Part shown: positions 50,767 to 63,094 of the stretch, piece after piece
Position numbering within the stretch: the stretch's first letter is position 1
How the letters are laid out: each line of letters starts with the position of its first letter
NCBI GenBank assembly: GCA_037447655.1
Contig: JBBHKE010000674.1
Span: 1-64,000, forward strand
Length of the DNA stretch: 64,000 bases
Reading direction: 5' to 3'
Origin: Zygnema cylindricum
Taxonomy: Eukaryota; Streptophyta; Zygnematophyceae; Zygnematales; Zygnemataceae
Notes under the pieces: model-generated
The model's database searches: none
Seen by the model: the letters and a program-made list of their open reading frames with translations, nothing else
What the model was told of the DNA's origin: nothing
Translations under genes and position numbers: made by a program

Positions 50767-52400
50767 CACTCTAGAAGGTTTACTTTCCTTCCATTAAAAA
50801 TACTTTTAAAATGTTTAATTTCCTGTCATCAAAAATTTCACAAACCTGCCTGTTGACTCTAGCACTGTGAAAAACAAAAACATGTTACTACAGAAGTAAC
50901 GCAAATAGTTTTAATGTCTGAAAGCAATTTAGTTGAATTTTGTTTCGGACTGATAATTCTTCAATTTGTTTTTCTTTTTCTTGTTAAGGCTCTATAAAAC
51001 AAACTCCAAACTTACAAACCTTTGATGATTATAGAGCCAGAACTTCAATTAGTTTTTGTTTTTTCTTTCTCAAACTTCATAGCACATAGTACAAACTTCA
51101 AATAGTTGCAAATTACTCACTCAGCTTATCATGCACCTATCAGAAATAAGTTTTTGAATTCCATCATGATTCAAGATAAATAGACTCAGATAAGTAAAAA
51201 ATCCAGACTAATCATGAACTGAAACGACCAGGTCTCACCTAACAAAGTGAAACAAAAAGCATGAAAGCTCAAAGCGTTCAGAATCCACTTAAGCTTGAGC
51301 TCCTTCACCCTTTCCAAACTTTTCAATTTTCAAACTTTTCAAAAGCATCTCAAATCCAGAGAAGTTTTCAGCATTGAGATTCACGCGCACTCCAAGGTTG
51401 AAACTTAACTTGCAGAGCTTCAAAATACAGTACACTCAATTTCACCTTTGGCTTTCAGTACAGTCAGTGTTGAAAGTACTGTACCTATCTTACAAAGAAT
51501 CTAGAAGCTGGTTGGTCAGCAACACGTCAAAATCCACAAAAAAGGTAATGACAATTTTGTACAGTTTACTTTGTTAATAATCAATTTGTTGTTTGGCTAA
51601 AAAAAAAATCACAATTTGCCGGCGGCCGACATCATAGCGATGACGTCTATAATTTTTCCCATGATAAATTCTTTAAGTGCACCCTGAGTCCTTTACTTTC
51701 AACAACTTTGGTTTCAAGAGATGCAAAAGACGTTTAACTTTTTCGTGCACTCTGCAATTAAATCCTGCCCGAAACCTAAAATGTATTAATATTTACGCTC
51801 CCTGATCTCCCGAAAGTTTGGCGACTGGTGTCAGTTTGAGAACCGCGATCGGTAAGTCTGGGAAGGTCTTTCCTGATAGACCGAATTTGAAACGTGCGAA
51901 AACGTGCCAAAAGCCCGAAACCCTGACAGTGCAGTATCTCTGCCAATTCTAGTGAAATACGCGTATATTAAATGGATAACGCATATAAAGTTTTCAAACT
52001 TCTGCCATTTTTCGCACTTTAAGCTTTGATTACAAATTTTTTCTTTATTTACTTTTTGCACACTTGACCATTCGCGTTTCCTGTACAAAAGATCTTTTCA
52101 CATGGGGCGACCGTCTGAACCACTTATAGACTGACACGGAAGCCGGATCCTCGTGAACGCCGTTTTGGATGCATGCATAAAGCAAGCCATGGATCAAAAG
52201 TACCTCATTTTATGATCAGACGTAAAAACCCCAATTCATTAAATGCGCATGTAGCTGCTTAAAATACGTGTGCACAAATGCACACCATATAGTTGACGTC
52301 ATATTTGCTGTACCGTGACAAAACCAGGCGTCAGGTACATTATTGGCTCGATCGGGCGCCCTCATCTCAAATAGTGTTCCTTATCATGGAAAATTGAGGG
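50767..52400. other. Unassigned spacer
   Basis: AT-rich sequence continues from the pre-insertion host DNA to about 51600. Short open frames have no motif. No gene or transposon end is supported. It could include distal upstream sequence of the Gln-rich gene. Confidence 0.35.
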
Positions 52401-55400
52401 CGATATTCGCGCTCTCAGCTGATTTGCATAATCGGGAAATTCTAAGATCGGTATTTATCAGCAAACGACAACGATGACGTTAACAAGACAAGAAAAGGTT
52501 GACAGTGTGGATTAAGACTGTATTATATCTAAACGCGTGTACACGAGTGAGAAAGTAAATGTCCTCGTGTATACATGTGCGAGCATGATTGTGCATTTTT
52601 GCCTGTACAAATTGAAACGTCATCAAAGCGTGCAACCCGAACACAAGCGTGAACGCTGGAACGGATAGAAAGGACAAATCCACATGTCCCCTAAACAGTA
52701 GAATCTCAAAAAGGTGAAATCCTATTGGATCCATTTTCGCGGGAAAAAGCAATTTCCAAACGTTCGTAAATGTCCCGCGGGGGCGGGACACGATTTCGGC
52801 GAAATGTTCTTGTTTTTGTCTTTTCCACCAAAATCAATGTTTCGGCACAAACATTGTCGCTCGTCACGTGTCACTGCTCGAAGGCGGGTGTGAGAAGCCG
52901 AAACTCCAAAGTTGCACACTTGCGAAACCAGGTTTTAATGCAACAGCGTAAAATAATAGTTGCAAGTAGATTTGTACAAGGACTAGTATCACCTGTGGGG
53001 TCGGCCAGAAGTGTTGTGGCAGACGACGTGATATGGATTAAAGTGGTAAGGGTCCTCGAAATTATAGACATTCCTACGGAAATAGTTGTCATGTTTCGGC
53101 ATAAAACATTAGAGGCTGCATTATTCTATGACATTACATCCGTTCAGTTCCAAAATTCGACGACTATTACATTTATACCTTAAGGTCGTGGTTCCATCTG
53201 GTGGTTCTCCGTAATTGTACGGACAACATTGCTAGCCGTATATTAGGACTTGGTGCCGTCGGGTAATGTTTAAAGAGCTAAGGCCGGACTTCCCTTAGGC
53301 GGTCTCGGTAAATGTACGGATGTATTTACTGGTTGTCGTGTCTTTCATTCTGTGTCGTTCATTCTATCGGGTCAGTAAACAACTATTTATTTGCGTGGCT
53401 CATTATGGTTGGTACCACCTAGGTTAAAGCTATGATGTTGAAAATCTACAAAGAATCTTTGAATGCAAAGTTTGAACGTAGTATTATACCAATGCGAAAT
53501 TTGAATCAAAACATGTGCGCGCGGAAGAAACTTAAGATTTGTAAAAGCTTACAAAAATGTCAGATTTGTACAACAAAGTCAGTGGATGGCGAAAGAAGCG
53601 TTAAAGGTGATCCTCCATCAAATATTTTCTCGCGGCTTTGGGTGGACTCGCATCTACCACGACGGAAGACACATAGCCTATACGACGTGTAGGCACCTGA
53701 TTGTGCGTTCATCGTGGATATATTTTCTTTTTTCCACGCAGACCAAACTTTACACGTCCAATTTGTGCGTATTATCCTCTTTGACGACATTAACCACACA
53801 CTAAAGGGTTCGAGCGATGGCATATCGGATTCTAAAAAGCATAACATTTGACAGTCAAGGTTTACACGTATAAACATGATAAATCTAGTGAGTCCTTTGG
53901 TAAAGATGTTTTCCTAAAAACAAAAAAAAACAAAATATGGTACGGACCTGTACGAAAGAGTACGACCTACGTCCTTCAGTAAACAACTTCACTTTTTCGC
54001 TAATGGAAGTACGGCCTAAGTGTCCTCATTTGAGTGGTACCACGTAATTTTCAGATCATATATTGAAAATTGTGAAGAGATTTTACAAACTGACCAGTTT
54101 CAATGCAATAGTTATAGTTTTATACTACATCATTGTACAAAATATGCGTATAATGTCATTGTACCACCGAAACCCCCTCTTCTTTGCATACGCTCTGTCG
54201 TTTTTAGCAGTCAACCTATGTTTTTCAGAAACGGAAACTCGAAGTATGGGAAACTAATAAGTTGAAGGCGAGGTGATAACTTCCGACAAAGACTTTATGA
54301 TGGATTTAGGTGGATCCGCGCCCACCTTGTTAGAAGACGCATGGCATTTGCAACTTGTGACAATATCGGTGGTAGTCCATTTTGTACCACGAGTCTATAT
54401 CATCCAAATGAAGGAATTCCACACATACTACAATAGACTACTCACCTCCTCAAGGTGGGTAGTCCATTATAGATCGATGGAAAGATTGCATCGCGGATGA
54501 AGACCCAAACATAATCGAACGGTCAATGTTTTCGCCAAAAATCCTGGAGAATAACACTCGATCTTTTCTTATGTTTTATTTAAAAAAAATATAAAAAATA
54601 AATAGTACCATATGGTGTGGCGAAGTACAAGATCTTGTAAACAACCTCAACTTTCGTCTTATGGAACTCCACCATCAAAGTGGACCTCCATTAGCTGAAA
54701 ACGTGAGTTATTTTTTTATGTCGTACATTTTGGTACCATTCATTACCATATTTTTCATTTTTATTTGAGAAACATATACACTGGAGATATTTTAATTTCA
54801 TTTAAGCTTACAGGCATAAACATTCACCGTCCGGTTGTTTGTTTTTTTACATTCACGACGCAATCCCTCAAACCGTAGCCACAAACTAGTCGCGTGCAAT
54901 TGGTCCACGCGAAAAATTTGGATGATATTCGTGATAAACAAGCGATGAAAGCCTTACACATCGTATTGGCCATGTGTCTTTTGACAAGTTGGATACAAAT
55001 CCACCAAAAGTCGCGAGAAAATCTTTTTGCATAAGATCCTTTTTGGCCCTCTTTTGGTCATCCATAAACAGTAGTGGAAGGATGTTTAAGTTATAAAAAG
55101 TTATAAGAAAGTTTATACATTAATATAGTAGGCACATAAAAATTTGCAATTTGCGTACGATTTACAAATCGCAATTTTCGTCCGCATGGACAAAATTTCA
55201 TTCAAATTTTACGCTTGAAGAATATTTGATTATTAATAACGTATGAACATAAGCCTACGTAGTACCAATAAAAATAAAACACCTAAGTGAAAAGCCGCTT
55301 ATGGGCAAGAACGTATTAAATGATTTTGTATAATATCAATGAGACTAAACCTGTCCATATGTTTATTGGGACTGCCTAATGGATATGAGGCCTAGCCCGT

Positions 55401-55519
55401 CTCTCATTCAAGAGTTGTAGGTATTGGACGAAGACATTTACTGGTTAAATTTCTCAAGTCAAATTTCCATCAAGTTGTGCCACTAAATGAGACTGAAACA
55501 TGTGTCTTATCTGCAGTTT
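52401..55519. other. Unassigned repeat-like spacer
   Basis: Two copies of the dispersed repeat seen at 24110-24250 lie at 53635-53800 (- strand) and, weaker, at 54895-55035 (+ strand). A dyad CTCACCTCCTCAAGGTGGG is at about 54441-54459. The 137-codon frame at 52770-53183 has no recognisable motif. Nothing else is supported. Confidence 0.4.
53635..53800 (-). repeat. Dispersed repeat copy
   Basis: The reverse complement aligns with 24110-24250 through GACGTGTAAAGTTTGG, CTGCGTGGAAAA, ATCCACGATGAACGCAC and GGTAGATGCGAGTCCACC. The class is unknown. Confidence 0.55.
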
Positions 55520-56406
55520 TGTGGTCTCCATTGACCCACAAAATGCCCCTTCCTCTTTCTCAATGAATAGGTGCCACCCTGGCACACAAGTATTTTGACC
55601 ACCCTCACCCCTGTGAGGACCCGACTCCCGTGATGCAATCGTAAAAAGAATCATTGAATTTGCTCTCTTGAGTAGTAAGTTATTGCTGGTCAAAAATGAC
55701 CTTTAGATATACTAGGTCTCTTAGGGAGAGGTACCTTAATTCCACTAAGTCCTCGTTTGCCTACTCACAACTACCTACTACTAGATCCTAGTTCAATAGG
55801 AACATTGTATAGTACAAGAAGGTACAATGGATGAAGTACTTGTTATACAGAATTTGTACGACATGACCTTCAAGGTGACGTTTGTCAAATCGGGAGCCAT
55901 GGTTCCTCCTCCCATCTTCAGTGGTATCCAATAACGTGGCGCCACGTGGCATTGAGTGACGTTATCTCCAAAGGCCGCCAAAAAGGTCATTCCGCGTGGC
56001 GACTACAACGATGGGTCCGATCAAATATATTTACACGGTTCGGATTCGCGTATGTATATGAATTGTTTTACATGCACGTCGTCGCCAGTTTGGGGTGAAT
56101 TAACCGTTGCATCATTGTTTATTTTTTTATCAAACCTGATACGTGTATCATTTATTTAACGACATAATGGATAAGGCATCATGTTATACGGGCTTCCCAG
56201 GATCCAGGATCAAATCATGGCCAGGGTAAAATTTTGGTAAAACGCCATCTACTTCAATCTGCCACCTTCTGAATAAGGCAGCAGCCATGGCTTTTCTTTG
56301 ATCCTCTCGATCTCTTTTTAGATTCTAACTAAAATAGAGAAGTGAACCATTAATTACCTCTTCTTCAAACCTAGAAAATACTCAAAGAAAGCCATTGATT
56401 TCTACA
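55520..56406 (-). repeat. Alpha 3' LTR
   Basis: On the - strand it starts TGTAGAAATCAATGG after the polypurine tract and ends CCACA. It is 887 bp and contains the antisense tRNA-like block at 56159-56226. Confidence 0.75.
56159..56226 (+). other. tRNA-Arg-like block inside alpha LTR (antisense to element)
   Basis: ATAATGGATAAGGC (A-box region) and CCAGG-ATCAAAT-CATGG (T-arm, four of five pairs) are present at near-tRNA spacing. The T-loop is identical to that in the other alpha copies. Confidence 0.6.
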
Positions 56407-56429
56407 CTCCCTTTATCTTCTAGTCACCT

Positions 56430-57909
56430 TTTAATTTGAGACCACTTCTCCTTGCAGAAAATTAACTTAGGAGAGGGCATAGGTTTAGTCATCATATTGG
56501 CTACCATCTCACTATCTGGTCTATACTCTAAACTGATTAATTTGTTTTCTACCTTCTGGCTAACAAAGTTTAGTCTAATGTCCATGTTTTGGCTTTGAAG
56601 TGGTGTTTAAGATTGGCATCGATTGCAATGGCTGCCTGATTTACAAAAAAAAATATTCACGCCACTTTTAAGATGAACAAGCTCACCAAGCAAAGACTTG
56701 ACCCACATCAACTCTTTTACAACAAAGCAAGAAGCTATATACTCAACCTCCATAGTGGACTGGGCAATTACCTTTCGTTGTTTACTGCTCTAACAACAAG
56801 CCCCATCTCCCACATAAAACACATATCCAGAGGTATACCTCCTCATACAAGCATCCCCATAACTAGCATCACTCCAAGTGGTGATGTCGCTATTGTCCCC
56901 TCCGAAATGCAACTATAGATCCCTAATCCCTATCAGATATCTAAGGACCCTCTTAGCTGCCGCCCAATCATTCTTAATGGGAGAATTCAGACTCCTAATT
57001 AGCACTCCTATTGGTGCAGCTAAATCCGACCGGGTACAATTTATAAAGTAGATTAAGCTGTCATCTACTTGCCTGTAAGGAATAGCTTTCATGAACTTTT
57101 GCTCTTCAGAACCTAATTCATCATTCAACATTATAACTCCCTCTTCCACACTCCCTTCACTTCCCTTCTTTAGCTCTATTGGAGTTGTACAACTATTAGC
57201 CTTTTCCATTTGAAATTTCTCCAGCATGTTTCCAATGGCTACCATCTAAGTTAATCTGATTATTTTCCTATCTCTGTCCCTAAATTCCCAAAATGTACTT
57301 TGTCTCCCCCATATCTTTCCTTTCAAATCTACCTTTTAGATCCGTTTTCAGTTTATTAATTTTATCCATAGATTTATTTTAGATAAGCAAATCATCAACA
57401 TAAATAGCAAAAACAATAATTCCTTTGTCATCTTCAAACAGATAAATTGAGTGATCTAGGCTGATCTGAATGTATCCCAAACCTGTAAGAAACTCATCGA
57501 GCTTCCTATTCCGTTGGCGGGGCGCCTGTTTCAGTCCATACAGAGATTTGATCAATCGACATACCTTGCTCTCCTTCCCTTACTCCACAAACCCTTCGGG
57601 TTGCCTCATAAAAATCTCCTCTTCCAACTCTCCATGCAAGAAGGTCGTTTTGATGTCCATTTGATGCATTTCCATGTCTTTCGTTGCTGCCAGACTGACA
57701 AGTATCCGGACGGAGGGAAATTTGACGACCGGAGCAAATGTCTCCTCGTAGTTAATTCCCTCTTTATGATCAAATCCTTTTGCCACTAACCGAGCCTTGT
57801 AGCGCTCAATGGTGTTATCCGGGTTAAGTTTTAGTTTAAATACCCACTTACACCCGATTAGTTTATGGTCACGTAGACAGTCCACAATTTCCAATATATT
57901 TGCCGCCAT
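56430..57909 (-). pseudogene. Alpha copia RT and RNase H, broken
   Basis: RT begins near 57905 and reads LKLNPDNTIERYKARLVAKG and VHQMDIK-like HQMDIKTTFLHGELEEE in the open part to 57580. The YVDDLL box near 57395-57412 is intact but is followed by a stop. RNase H pieces run from 57245 (MLEKFQMEKANSC) to about 56450, with stops and missing bases. It is inactive. Confidence 0.8.
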
Positions 57910-59560
57910 TCAGTCATTCCCATTACTATTGTCTACCTGGTTTCTCTGATGATAGTTCATCGCCTCACCATAAGTTTGGGGTTTATCGAGGCGAGACAGT
58001 TTGGTTACCTTGTTTTTAGCTTGTTTTTTTTGCAGTCTTTTGCTGCTTCTCCTTCCTCCTTCAAAATTTGATGCCGGAATAGATGGTTGTTGTGGATTCT
58101 TTTGAACAATTTTGACTTCTCCCCTATCCCTTGATTCTCGATCTATTTCCACCATGTCTTTCGCTTCTAGTTGAGTTATCACTTGAGGTTCCACGGCTGA
58201 TTCTTTCTTTATCTGATTTGTACCTGCAAGGTTTTCATCTCTTTGAAAATCTTGGTAGTTAGGAAAATCAAAGTCATAAGAACTTTTTGACTCAAATCTG
58301 ATTTTGACTAACTTTGTATGCTTAAAGGGATCTACAGATTTCCCTTCATCCATAATTACCAGGTGCTTAACTAGAATTTTGTCTTCTTTTCTAAGATCCT
58401 AAACACTACACCCTTTTACATCCTCATAATATCCTAGCAAGTATCCTAGTTTTCCTTTAGGATCTAACATCCAGTTTGATCGATCTGTATCTAGACTGAA
58501 CAGTATACGACCGAAAACCATTAAGCGTGATACATCTGGTATTTGGCCAGTCCATCTCTCATAGGGCGTTTGTCCTTTGCTTTACTCCATGATGTTGTAC
58601 TCCATCTTTTCTAAAAAAATCCTCAAACTGGTTACTCCCACTTGTTTAAGTATGCTCAAACTTCCCTCCATTATCACTTCTCACTCTCTTGATTGGGGTT
58701 TCATGGAGTTTCTCACTCCATGCTTTGTATTGCTTAAATTATTTTGGGGCTTCTGATTTATATTTCAGAAAATATACTCTTAAATATCGAAACCAATCAC
58801 CAGTGATGGTCATCATAAACGTTTTATCTCAGGGTGACAGCACTCTTGCTGGTCCCCATATATCTGTGTATACTAAATTCAAAACTTTTTCTCCTAAATA
58901 AGTGGCTGCTTTTGGGAAGGGTAACATGTGTGCCTTACCTTGAGCACATCCGCTTCAATCACTTGGATTCTCATTTTCTCCAAACTGAATTCCTTTCACT
59001 TTGCCCATCTTGTTCATTTCTTTTAACTAATCTAAATGCACATGTCCAAGCCTCTTATGCCACAACATTATATCATGAAAACCAGAATAATAAAGTTTTT
59101 TTCTTCTCATTGCTTAAAATCAGCCTAAACATCCCTTGGCTACCTTTTTCAGCGGTGAAATATAAACTTCCTCCTCAAAACTAGCAGTGAAGACTCCTTT
59201 CCTTCTGCTAGTTTCAAAACCTTTATCATCTAACAGTGATGTTTATATGAGATTTTTGTTCAACTCAAGAATAAACAACCATCAAAAGAATGTAACTATG
59301 GATATTTTTCCTTTCATTAATACTTTCAGATCCACCGATCCTACCAAAGTAGCAGTGACTATCCTCTCATCCCCATTCACTATCTCTCCGTTTGGATTCT
59401 TTCTCATTTTGGTGAACATGTGTTTATCATTACACATGTGCATATAAGCACCTGAATCCACAATCCAACCTGCTTCACCTGTCAACCCCTCGAAGGTACA
59501 TTTTTGTTTTTCGTGGAATTTCGACCTCGGTCTTCACCTCCATCTCCTCATCCAACAAAA
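57910..59560 (-). pseudogene. Alpha copia protease and integrase, broken
   Basis: The protease is read at 59485-59282 (GWIVDSGAYMHMCNDKHMF). The pre-integrase and integrase regions at about 59140-58380 are recognisable only in short pieces. The linker (58353-57910, MDEGKSVDPFKHTK and EGGRRSSKRLQKKQ) is open and ends at a TGA. It is inactive. Confidence 0.75.
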
Positions 59561-60590
59561 GCTCATTGTCCTCGGTTACCTCCTCACGTACCTACGTCAT
59601 AAGAGATTTATTTTTTCCTTTCGTAGGTTTAGTCTGCCCGTCTTTTAACCGGAGTGCAGCTAGTTTAGAGCACTCTGCCATATAGTGTCCGAGTTTCTTA
59701 CAAAAGTGACACAACCCCTTAGAAACCCCCGGTTTCGGATTCATCATACTGATTTTTTTGTCCACTTCCTCCATAACCTCGAAATGGTTTCCTCGGATCC
59801 TTGTTCCTCCAATCTGTCCCAGCTGCCAAGGCTGGTCCGCTCTTTCCTCCCCTCCGAATCTCTATCGTATTCTCTCGAACGAGATTCATCCCTACCACAG
59901 GGTTCCAAGTCCACCTGGAATCTGGTACATCTTGTACGCGGTTAACTATATTTTCATAATCATTGGGTAACTTTATGAGTAGACAGTTAACCTTTCTCTT
60001 TTCGGTTTCTACCTGTCCAACACTCTCTAACTCCATAAAAAGTGTAGCAAGCTCATTACAAAAATCTAGCATCTTCCCTCTATATGCATTTTTTTTCTGA
60101 TCTATCTGTTGTTGCTGAATTGTTCCACTTCGATAAATTTCTATGAGTGCCACCCATAGATCAGATGTCATTTCTACTTGCAAATGAGGAGATACAAGCC
60201 CTTGAGTGAGATGGTAGAGAATGAAGTGCTTTGCCGCCATATTATTATAGTCGCATGTATCAATATCATTATCCACTTTCCTTGAAATAGGTGTCATGAA
60301 TGATGACCCGGTTGCTATCGGTGTTGCCATCGGTTTGATTGTCTCCTTTTCTTTCCCCTTTTCCATCTCAATGCTTCCCCCATCCTTACTTTCCTCCGGT
60401 GGAGCTGGATGTGATTTTTTGGTAAACCTAGTCCTAGCAAACCCTGGAGGAATGCCCAGGTTGGATGGACGCCTCACTTGTCCACTCAGTATCCCCCAAA
60501 AACCTTTTCTCGCGCAGAGCTCCTATCATCATACTCTCCCAGTATATGAAGCTAGTTCTATTAAAGATGGGTACCGTAGAGGGTGCGCCT
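59561..60590 (-). pseudogene. Alpha copia gag, broken
   Basis: VPIFNRTSFIYWESMM near 60565 is the Gag N-terminus; its ATG has become ATA. The main open part (60477-59719) covers the helical Gag region (FILYHLTQGL, LLIKLPNDYENIVNRV). The zinc knuckle at about 59745-59690 is complete (CHFCKKLGHYMAEC), the only intact alpha knuckle in the window. Frame changes separate the parts. Confidence 0.8.
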
Positions 60591-60928
60591 ATAACCTGCA
60601 TTTCTCTAGTCTCCATTGACTCACAGAATGGGCAACCAATGTAAAGCCTCTGGGATAATTTATGCCCTTTCCTCTTTCTCAATGAATAGGTGCCAACCTG
60701 GCACACAAACATTTTGACCACCCTCACCCCTGCGAGGACCTGCCTCCGCTGAGCCAATCGCAAAAAGAATCATTGAATTTGCTCAAGGCCAATCGCAAAA
60801 AGAATCACTGAATTTGCTCCCCTAAGCAGTAAGTTATGGCTGGTCAAAAATGACATTTATATATACAAGCTCTCTAAGAGAAAGGTACCTAAATTTCACT
60901 AAGTCTTGGTCTGCCTACTCACAGCTGT
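60591..60928 (-). repeat. Truncated alpha 5' LTR
   Basis: Matches 55520-55770 in the 3' LTR, including the GGTCAAAAATGAC word, and ends abruptly at 60928. A short direct repeat (CCAATCGCAAAAAGAATCA twice at 60755-60810) is present. Confidence 0.75.
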
Positions 60929-60984
60929 TGTTCAACAACCACCGTTGCAGACGGAGAACCAGCAGTAGTAGTAGAAGTAGACAT
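60929..60984 (-). pseudogene. Start of a delta copia gag, truncated
   Basis: The - strand ATG at 60984 begins MSTSTTTAGSPSATVVVEQQ, a plausible copia Gag start, and is cut after about 19 codons at the junction with the alpha LTR. It lies downstream of the delta LTR. Confidence 0.45.
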
Positions 60985-61034
60985 GAAAAACAGCAGAAAT
61001 TATCAAAGTACCTACTCAACAGCCAACTTTGAAC

Positions 61035-61921
61035 TGACACAAAATATAACGCAAAACCCCAATATGTTTCAAATTTTATACAGTGATACACAATAGAGTA
61101 AACGGTAAATTCCCAAAATTTCAGCCCAAATGACCCAGTAAACCATAAGATATGATGTCTAGAAGTTTCCCAAAAACAACCCTTAGAAAATCATATTCCA
61201 AATTTGGATACTACAAAATTGGCTAAGTCCTAATTTATATACTCACAGTGTGTATCTACTGATCTACACTAATTCGGGTAACCGTTACTATGGTTATTAT
61301 CCTGATTAACGACAAAGCATCCTACCCGTACGTCATTGTACCTCAAAAACCCTAATTACTAATTTCTAAAAACCTGATTAATAGAAAACTATTTTATATC
61401 ACACTAAACGACAAACTAATGTTATTCAAATATTTACAAAAATTGAAACGTACACAAAACGTTCTAACCGTACACAAAACGTTCCAAATGCTTAGTCAGC
61501 GGTGACCGCTAAAGTCCAGCCGAATGTGGTCGTGTAATACGAATCACCTGAGTGCTTCGTCACTTGTGGTCCCTCGTGAATCATGCTTATGGTCCCAGGT
61601 GAATCGCGTCCGTTGGAACAGATTCGATTGACGGTGGAACCGTCGATCTGTATCATATGTTTCCGGAATACTCGGGACAGATCTCGTTCGTCCGATCATG
61701 TGAATCGCATTGTCAACTTTTTGACACGTATGCTTGACTGTCGGCGCTACTCCGAAAAACCTGCATACGTTCTTTTGCCAACATGTGTCCCTGCAAAAGT
61801 ACAATACACTCTACTGTACCTTTTGCTACTCTAACACTAATTAAGGTAAGTATTACTAGAAAAAATATCCTAAGTTATTTTAACCCCTACAAACTGAAAT
61901 AAAGATTTATAAATTCCAACA
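61035..61921 (-). repeat. Delta LTR (inner boundary tentative)
   Basis: On the - strand it starts TGTTGGAATTTATAAATC directly after a polypurine tract (TTTAGGGGAG, 61922-61931). The other end is guessed at a CA near 61035 because gag begins at 60984. No primer site could be confirmed. It is flanked by RNase H on one side and a gag start on the other, so it serves two internal regions. Confidence 0.5.
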
Positions 61922-61934
61922 CTCCCCTAAATCT

Positions 61935-62382
61935 TTAGACTCAGTTACTCTCTTAGTCCAATAGCATGTCTGCAAAACTGTAACTTAGGAGCAGGAAGGG
62001 CTTTTGTTAACATGTCAACCACCATCTTCTAATCTGGTAAATAACATAATTTAACGACTTTTGCAAGTACTTTTTCTCTAACAAAATGAAGTCTAACATC
62101 CATGTGTTTGCTCTTAAAGTGATGGCTAGGGTTAGAGGCAATTGCTATGGCAGCTTGGTTGTCACACCATATAGCTTGAGGGCAAGTTTGCATATACCGA
62201 AGTTCCAGTAGAATGGACTTGACCCATAGGAGCTCCTTCAGGGCGAAAGCTGCTGCCATATATTCTGACTCCATTGTGGATTGAGCTGTAACCTTTTGTA
62301 ATTTGCTACTCCAGTAGCAAGTTCCATCTCCAATCTTCAGTACGAAGCGGGTCGTAGATTTCCGGCTTGGCATGTCCCCATA
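61935..62382 (-). pseudogene. Delta copia RNase H, 3' end
   Basis: The frame reads YGDMPSRKSTT, CYWSSKLQKVTAQSTMESEY, WCDNQAAIAIASNP and the HMDVRLHFVREK block, which is RNase H of a copia polymerase. A TAG near 62029 interrupts the last segment before VVDMLTKALP. The fragment is cut on its 5' side by the gap at 62383-62392. It differs clearly from alpha, beta and gamma. Confidence 0.8.
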
Positions 62383-62627
62383 NNNNNNNNNNGCTCTTTT
62401 CCAAAACCCCCTATCACTCATCAGCTCACCCCGCAGGTAGTTCAGAACCTCAGGGAGGTCCCAAACCTCCTCGTCTAAGTCTTTCTTTCGTCTAGGTAGA
62501 AGTTGCCTCCTCTGTTTCCTACCTCTCCACCACCTGTTTCGTAGCCTCTTCCTCTGCTGGAGTGGTTACCGTTGACCAAGTTGTAAGTACAGTGGATAAG
62601 ACTACTTGCTCCTCTTACTATCACTAT
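62383..62627. other. Assembly gap and unassigned stretch
   Basis: Ten N at 62383-62392, then about 235 bp with no recognisable feature. It may be linker sequence of a copia polyprotein on the - strand (EEEATKQVVER is readable), but this is weak. Confidence 0.45.
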
Positions 62628-63082
62628 GGACGTACCACTTCAGTACATCTCTATGAGAGCCATCCAAAGATCGGATGCCTTTTCTACCTGCAAATCAGGA
62701 CATGCAAGCCCTTGAGTAAGATGGCGGAGGATGAAGTGCTTTGCCACCATATTGTTAAATTCCCAGGTATCACTATCATTCTCCTCGTTCATCAGAATAG
62801 GTGACATGAATGTTGAACCAGTTGCCATTGGTGAGGTCGTCTCCTTCTCCGATGCTTTGTCCACCACCTCTCCATCCTTTGTCTCCTCCGTTGAAGATGG
62901 ATCTGCTTTCTTTCTGAATCTGCTCCTCCAAACCCTGGAGGGACTCCAAGACTTGATGGACGCCCCACTCGACTACTCACTATCCCCCAAAACCTTTTCT
63001 CGCATAGAGCTCCTATCATCCTACTTTCCTAGTATATGAAGCCAACTCCATTGAATATAGGCACCCTAGATGGTGGGCCCAT
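62628..63082 (-). pseudogene. Alpha copia gag, 5' part
   Basis: From the ATG at 63082 the frame reads MGPPSRVPIFNGVGFIY and then a stop (Trp codon TGG to TAG). A later open piece (62867-62640) carries FILRHLTQGLACPDLQVEK. Similarity to copy 1 stops at about 62628. It is a truncated and broken gag. Confidence 0.8.
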
Positions 63083-63094
63083 AACGTGCAACTC

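Larger units (their letters stand above)
55520..60928 (-). mobile_element. Decayed alpha copia element, nearly full length
   Basis: On the - strand a truncated 5' LTR (60928 to about 60591), gag, protease, integrase, RT, RNase H, polypurine tract (AAGATAAAGGGAG at 56407-56419) and a full 3' LTR (56406-55520) follow in order. Many stops and frameshifts make it inactive. The 5' LTR loses similarity at 60928, where it abuts the start of gag of a different copia family. Confidence 0.85.

Noticed and set aside
52770-53183. 137-codon open frame on the + strand
   Set aside because: There is no recognisable motif, no start context and no splice structure, and it lies in repeat-like spacer.
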